64,000 bases of DNA from an uncultured Clostridia bacterium (GTDB lineage: Bacteria; Bacillota; Clostridia; TANB77; UBA1234), in NCBI GenBank assembly GCA_934149405.1, contig CAKPEV010000004.1, positions 116,317-180,316 on the forward strand, read 5' to 3'. A program made the translations under genes and the position numbers. The notes beneath the pieces were generated by a model. That model worked only from the letters and a program-made list of their open reading frames with translations. It ran no database searches and was not told the DNA's origin. Shown piece by piece: positions 61,801 to 64,000 of this stretch; the stretch's first letter is position 1; each line of letters starts with the position of its first letter.

Positions 61801-63155
61801 AATGAACCACAGCCTGATGAACATGCCTCATTTAACATGATGTTATCAATAGCACCGTCCTTGATACTTATATATTTCATATCTTGACCACCAATGTCTA
61901 CTATACTTGTAACGTTTGGCATAAATTTCTTAGCAGCACTATAATGTGCTATAGTCTCTATTTCATTTAATTCAATATTTAAAGCGGACTGAATCAATTT
62001 TTCACCATAGCCTGTAACACCCGCATATCTAATAGTAACCTGCTTTGGTAAAACATCATATAGTTTTTCCATCATCTTAATCACACTTTGAAGAGGACTT
62101 CCTTCGTTACTTTTATAATTTTCATATAATAGCTTTCCGTCTGCTGAAATTAAAACAAGTTTACTAGTTGTTGACCCTGCATCTATTCCTAAAAAAGCAT
62201 CTCCTTTATAATTATTTAAAGGTTTTCTTTTTATCTTATTATTTTCATGTCTCTCTTTGAATTCGTCATATTCTGCATCAACTGTAAAAAGTGGATTTAG
62301 AGGCACAGTTGTGTCGTCATGAGCATATTTTAACATTTGGATTTTTGCTCTCAATTTTTCCGCATTTATTGCATTATAATTCACAGAATCTAGTGCAGCT
62401 CCCTTTGCAACAAAAAGATGCGCATCCTCTGGAATTATTATTTCGTCATCTGATAACTTTAAGGTTTCTATAAACCTTCTTCTAAGCTCAGATAAATAGT
62501 TTAGTGGTCCACCCAAAAAAGCAACATTTCCTTTTATTGGTCTACCACACGCCAAACCACTTATAGTTTGATTAACTACAGCCTGCAAAATAGAAGCCGC
62601 GATATCTTCTTTTGCAGCACCTTCATTTAAAAGTGGTTGAATATCTGATTTAGCAAACACACCGCAACGAGAAGCAATCGGATAAATAGTATTGTGTTTT
62701 TTAGCAAGTTCATTTAAACCTTGTGTATCCGTATCCAATAGCAGTGCCATTTGGTCTAAAAAAGCACCTGTTCCACCAGCACAAGTACCATTCATTCTTT
62801 GTTCTATTGATTTATCAAAATATATAATTTTTGCATCTTCGCCACCTAATTCTATTACAACATCAGTTCTTGGAATATACTTTTCAACTGCTCTTTTGCA
62901 CGATATAACCTCTTGTATAAAAGGTAAATCCAATAATTTCGAAACAAACATCGCCCCTGAACCAGTTAATGCAATATTAAAATCATAACCCGGAAATTTT
63001 TCTATCAAATTTTCTAAACATGTACAAACTGTATTTTTAGTATCTGAAAAATGTCGTTCATATGAGCTGTGAATTATTTTCAAGCTTTCATCCATAACGA
63101 CCACTTTAACTGTCGTAGATCCAACATCTAACCCTATATGCAAAACTCTTTTCAT
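58851..63155 (-). CDS. Giant acyl-CoA dehydratase activase-related protein
   Basis: 1,434 residues. Two tandem BcrAD/BadFG ASKHA ATPase domains (about 4-260 and 320-585), each starting with a GLDVGSTTVK / GIDAGSTTSK phosphate loop. The conserved Cys of GTCAGGTGAF and ACSSGCGSF would hold the shared [4Fe-4S] cluster of the activase type. A Cys motif (CRGCENNC..NRCEKG) near 620-650 leads to DUF2229-like and dehydratase-subunit-like regions to the end. Known relatives reductively activate 2-hydroxyacyl-CoA dehydratases; the exact substrate here is unknown. Own promoter at 63182-63210; TAGGAG before the ATG at 63155. No separate dehydratase genes adjoin. Confidence 0.9.
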   Translation of the reverse strand: MKRVLHIGLDVGSTTVKVVVMDESLKIIHSSYERHFSDTKNTVCTCLENLIEKFPGYDFNIALTGSGAMFVSKLLDLPFIQEVISCKRAVEKYIPRTDVVIELGGEDAKIIYFDKSIEQRMNGTCAGGTGAFLDQMALLLDTDTQGLNELAKKHNTIYPIASRCGVFAKSDIQPLLNEGAAKEDIAASILQAVVNQTISGLACGRPIKGNVAFLGGPLNYLSELRRRFIETLKLSDDEIIIPEDAHLFVAKGAALDSVNYNAINAEKLRAKIQMLKYAHDDTTVPLNPLFTVDAEYDEFKERHENNKIKRKPLNNYKGDAFLGIDAGSTTSKLVLISADGKLLYENYKSNEGSPLQSVIKMMEKLYDVLPKQVTIRYAGVTGYGEKLIQSALNIELNEIETIAHYSAAKKFMPNVTSIVDIGGQDMKYISIKDGAIDNIMLNEACSSGCGSFIETFAKSLNLSIQKFVDEAIKARKPVNLGSRCTVFMNSKIKQAQKEGYTVGDISAGLSYSVIKNAIQKVMKVRDVATLGDNIVVQGGTFYNDAVLRAFEIIVGKNVVRPDIAGLMGAYGVAILAKEEFDSLNDKNYVSKVFKKDELETLTVSITHTRCRGCENNCFLTINEFSNGKKFISGNRCEKGAGKDKANLNLPNMYAYKYKRIFEYEPLSEEMAYRGTIGIPRVLNMYEDYPFWFTFLTKLGFRVLISEKSNRKTYEKGMESMPSESVCYPAKLSHGHVMSLIEQGIKTIFYPCVPYSRKEFKDSDNHYNCPIVISYPEVLKNNVEELNEIKFINSFLPFDTKKLVKTILELPEFSEYRFSKSELTEAAEEAEKEYQRCKKDILEKGKEALKYIGDNNLKGIVLAGRPYHVDPEINHGIDKMITSLGLCVLTEDSVAGLVQPKRPLRVVDQWTYHARLYAAADFVGKHENIELVQLNSFGCGVDAVTTDQVEEILKSFGKMYTLIKIDEVNNLGAIRIRIRSLLASMNKHETCIVPKETQVGEYEIDKKIFDKEMKKDYTILIPQMAPIHFELLQAVLKKYGYNVKLLRECTAHTVEVGLKYVNNDACYPSILTTGQMIEALESGEYDVEKTALMMSQTGGGCRATNYIAFIRKALKDAGFANVPVISFNFSGMEKMPGFKLTPKMIDKLLKAVVYGDLLQKLLLKNRAYEVHKGDTEETYEKWMAKCKDILENGSIKDFRRSIYEMVEDFEKIEVNLHQRKPKVGIVGEILIKYHPFGNNNIIEKLEAEGAEVTMPDFMGFVKYAATPSITWHKLMNLDKNKSEIFKFALKIINSFEKDSRRALQMSNRDYLLPIDIWKLSEKVDKILSLGNQTGEGWFLTAEMIEYIEHGIDNIVCVQPFACLPNHVVGKGMIKKIRSKYPEANIVPIDYDPGASEANQTNRIKLMMTVAKDNMLETENKKKNLHEEDKTLENQK

Positions 63156-63181
63156 AATGTATCACTCCTAAATCAATTATA

Positions 63182-63210
63182 ATTATATCGAAATGGGTCG
63201 AATTTTGCAA
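63182..63210 (-). promoter_or_regulatory. Promoter of the activase gene
   Basis: On the minus strand TTGCAA (63210-63205), 17-nt spacer, TATAAT (63187-63182). Confidence 0.8.
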
Positions 63211-63337
63211 TAAGTTTGTCCGAGGGCACAGAAATTACATAATTTATAAAACTTTGGTAAATAAACTCTATGTTAATGCATATTTGACTCACTACAACTG
63301 CATTTTGTAAACTTTATATGAAAATTTTGGAAATCAC

Positions 63338-63366
63338 TTGATTTATTCAGATTTCTATTATATAAT
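63338..63366 (+). promoter_or_regulatory. Promoter of the gene at 63402
   Basis: TTGATT (63338-63343), 17-nt spacer, TATAAT (63361-63366). It diverges from the activase promoter. Confidence 0.8.
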
Positions 63367-63401
63367 AAAATTCCAAAATAAATTTATAGGAGGGTTTGTC
63401 T

Positions 63402-63773
63402 ATGTTGACAAATTTAAAGCGAACCATTGTAATGGTTAAGGATGGAAATGCACCAATGAGGGTGGCTGACGAGAATTCTTGTTGGTCCGAAGACGCCCAT
63501 GAGTGGAGGTACAACTTCACTTGTTCTCCGAAGGAGAATGTAAGAGCCTTAGAACGGCTTGTTTATGGACACGATAGAGTTTCGTACACTATAGACAAGA
63601 AGTTACTTGACTACTTGAGCGACCGCGAAGCAATTTGCCAGACTGAAGAGTATGCTGAACTTCTCGGAACTATCAAGGCAATTAAGGATAGCAATCTTGA
63701 TTGCAAATCCACGCTCCTCGCAATCATCAACGAAGAAATTCACCAGCGCCATCCGTACAACTTTGCAAAGTAA
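63402..63773 (+). CDS. Unknown protein with foreign-looking codon use
   Basis: 123 residues from the ATG at 63402; AGGAGGG at 63388-63394 is ideally spaced (a TTG at 63396 lies too close). Soluble, charged, with an N-terminal beta-rich half (RTIVMVKDGNAPMRVADE) and a helical C-terminal half. No family recognised. GC-richer codons than the native genes and one in-frame CGG arginine (63555-63557). Promoter and terminator make it a single-gene unit. Confidence 0.75.
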   Translation: MLTNLKRTIVMVKDGNAPMRVADENSCWSEDAHEWRYNFTCSPKENVRALERLVYGHDRVSYTIDKKLLDYLSDREAICQTEEYAELLGTIKAIKDSNLDCKSTLLAIINEEIHQRHPYNFAK

Positions 63774-63810
63774 TTTTAAATTATTTTGCAAACTGACACT
63801 TTGAGTAATA

Positions 63811-63843
63811 AAAAGGTCCCCTATTATAGAGGACCTTTTTATA
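63811..63843 (+). terminator. Rho-independent terminator
   Basis: AAAAGGTCC pairs with GGACCTTTTT, with partial pairing in the loop, ending in a T run. Confidence 0.9.
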
Positions 63844-64000
63844 TGTTATTTTTCCAAAGAACACTTTGCAAATAAATAAGGTTAAAGGTTAAATTTTATA
63901 ATTTAAACTTTTCCTTTTTGCTATTTGTTGGTTTAACATAGATATGTCACACAGTAACAAAATAAAATAAAAAAGGAAATACCAGAATATGATATAATTT
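63844..64000. other. Right-end region without a visible gene
   Basis: Very AT-rich. It holds a near-palindrome around 63890-63909 (GTTAAATT..AATTTAAAC) but no supportable gene within the window. Confidence 0.4.

Noticed and set aside
1..64000. CRISPR arrays, prophage, insertion sequences
   Set aside because: No regularly spaced repeats, integrase, transposase or structural phage genes were seen.

Overview
The window is a gene-dense, AT-rich stretch of a bacterial chromosome. The gene content points to an anaerobic, probably uncultivated Clostridia-type Firmicute: a T-box on serS, a CIRCE site on groESL, GdpP, Rex, HydS-type and group-B-like [FeFe] hydrogenase proteins, AdhE, a 2-hydroxyacyl-CoA dehydratase activase, a SleB-type cortex hydrolase and DAP-dehydrogenase lysine synthesis. 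The exact lineage is inference. About 45 native genes are AT-rich, with AGA and CGT the usual arginine codons. Five genes of unknown function (2-613, 742-1410, 32939-33163, 58046-58714, 63402-63773) have visibly different, GC-richer codon use. No prophage, IS element or CRISPR array was seen.

Layout. 1-3113: two odd-codon genes, then T-box-controlled serS. 3111-7509 (minus): lysC-ddh-dapA-dapB-asd, the whole route from aspartate to meso-DAP. 7643-15503 (minus): ftsH, tilS, dnaB, rplI, gdpP and two small genes. 15510-23609 (minus): tig-clpP-clpX, a phosphoesterase, tsaD, an M50 protease, lysS, greA. 23739-30826 (minus): a very large AAA/AAA/M41-peptidase fusion with an unknown partner, and a GH18 protein. 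31026-32866 (plus): NfeD, SPFH and PH-domain proteins. 32939-35268: a Cys-rich protein and CIRCE-controlled groESL. 35411-37350: GntR-regulated ABC exporter. 37679-41722: BlaI, a split BlaR1-type M56 receptor and a paralogous surface protein. 42314-51462 (minus): rex, a [2Fe-2S] thioredoxin-fold protein, HydS-PAS sensor, SpoIIE-type phosphatase, [FeFe] hydrogenase-like protein, AdhE, phosphotransferase and YfcE. 51767-55834: sleB, mutS2, unknown. 56039-57922: 5S rRNA and tRNA-Asn with their own promoter, gltX. 58851-63155: giant dehydratase activase.

Most striking observation. Three otherwise intact genes, lysC (two sites), sleB and mutS2, are each interrupted by a +1 frame change. All four changes fall exactly on an in-frame CGG codon followed by A. 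Skipping the C so that GGA (Gly) is read restores the family sequence every time, including the aspartokinase GRGGSD motif and the MutS2 GVTIVELK terminus. Reading by eye through roughly 18,500 codons of native genes, I found no other zero-frame CGG codon. This fits CGG being unassigned or quadruplet-decoded (CGGA as Gly), a systematic +1 frameshift built into decoding. Counter-evidence is that the odd-codon genes carry four ordinary in-frame CGG codons. A systematic base-calling artefact must also be excluded.
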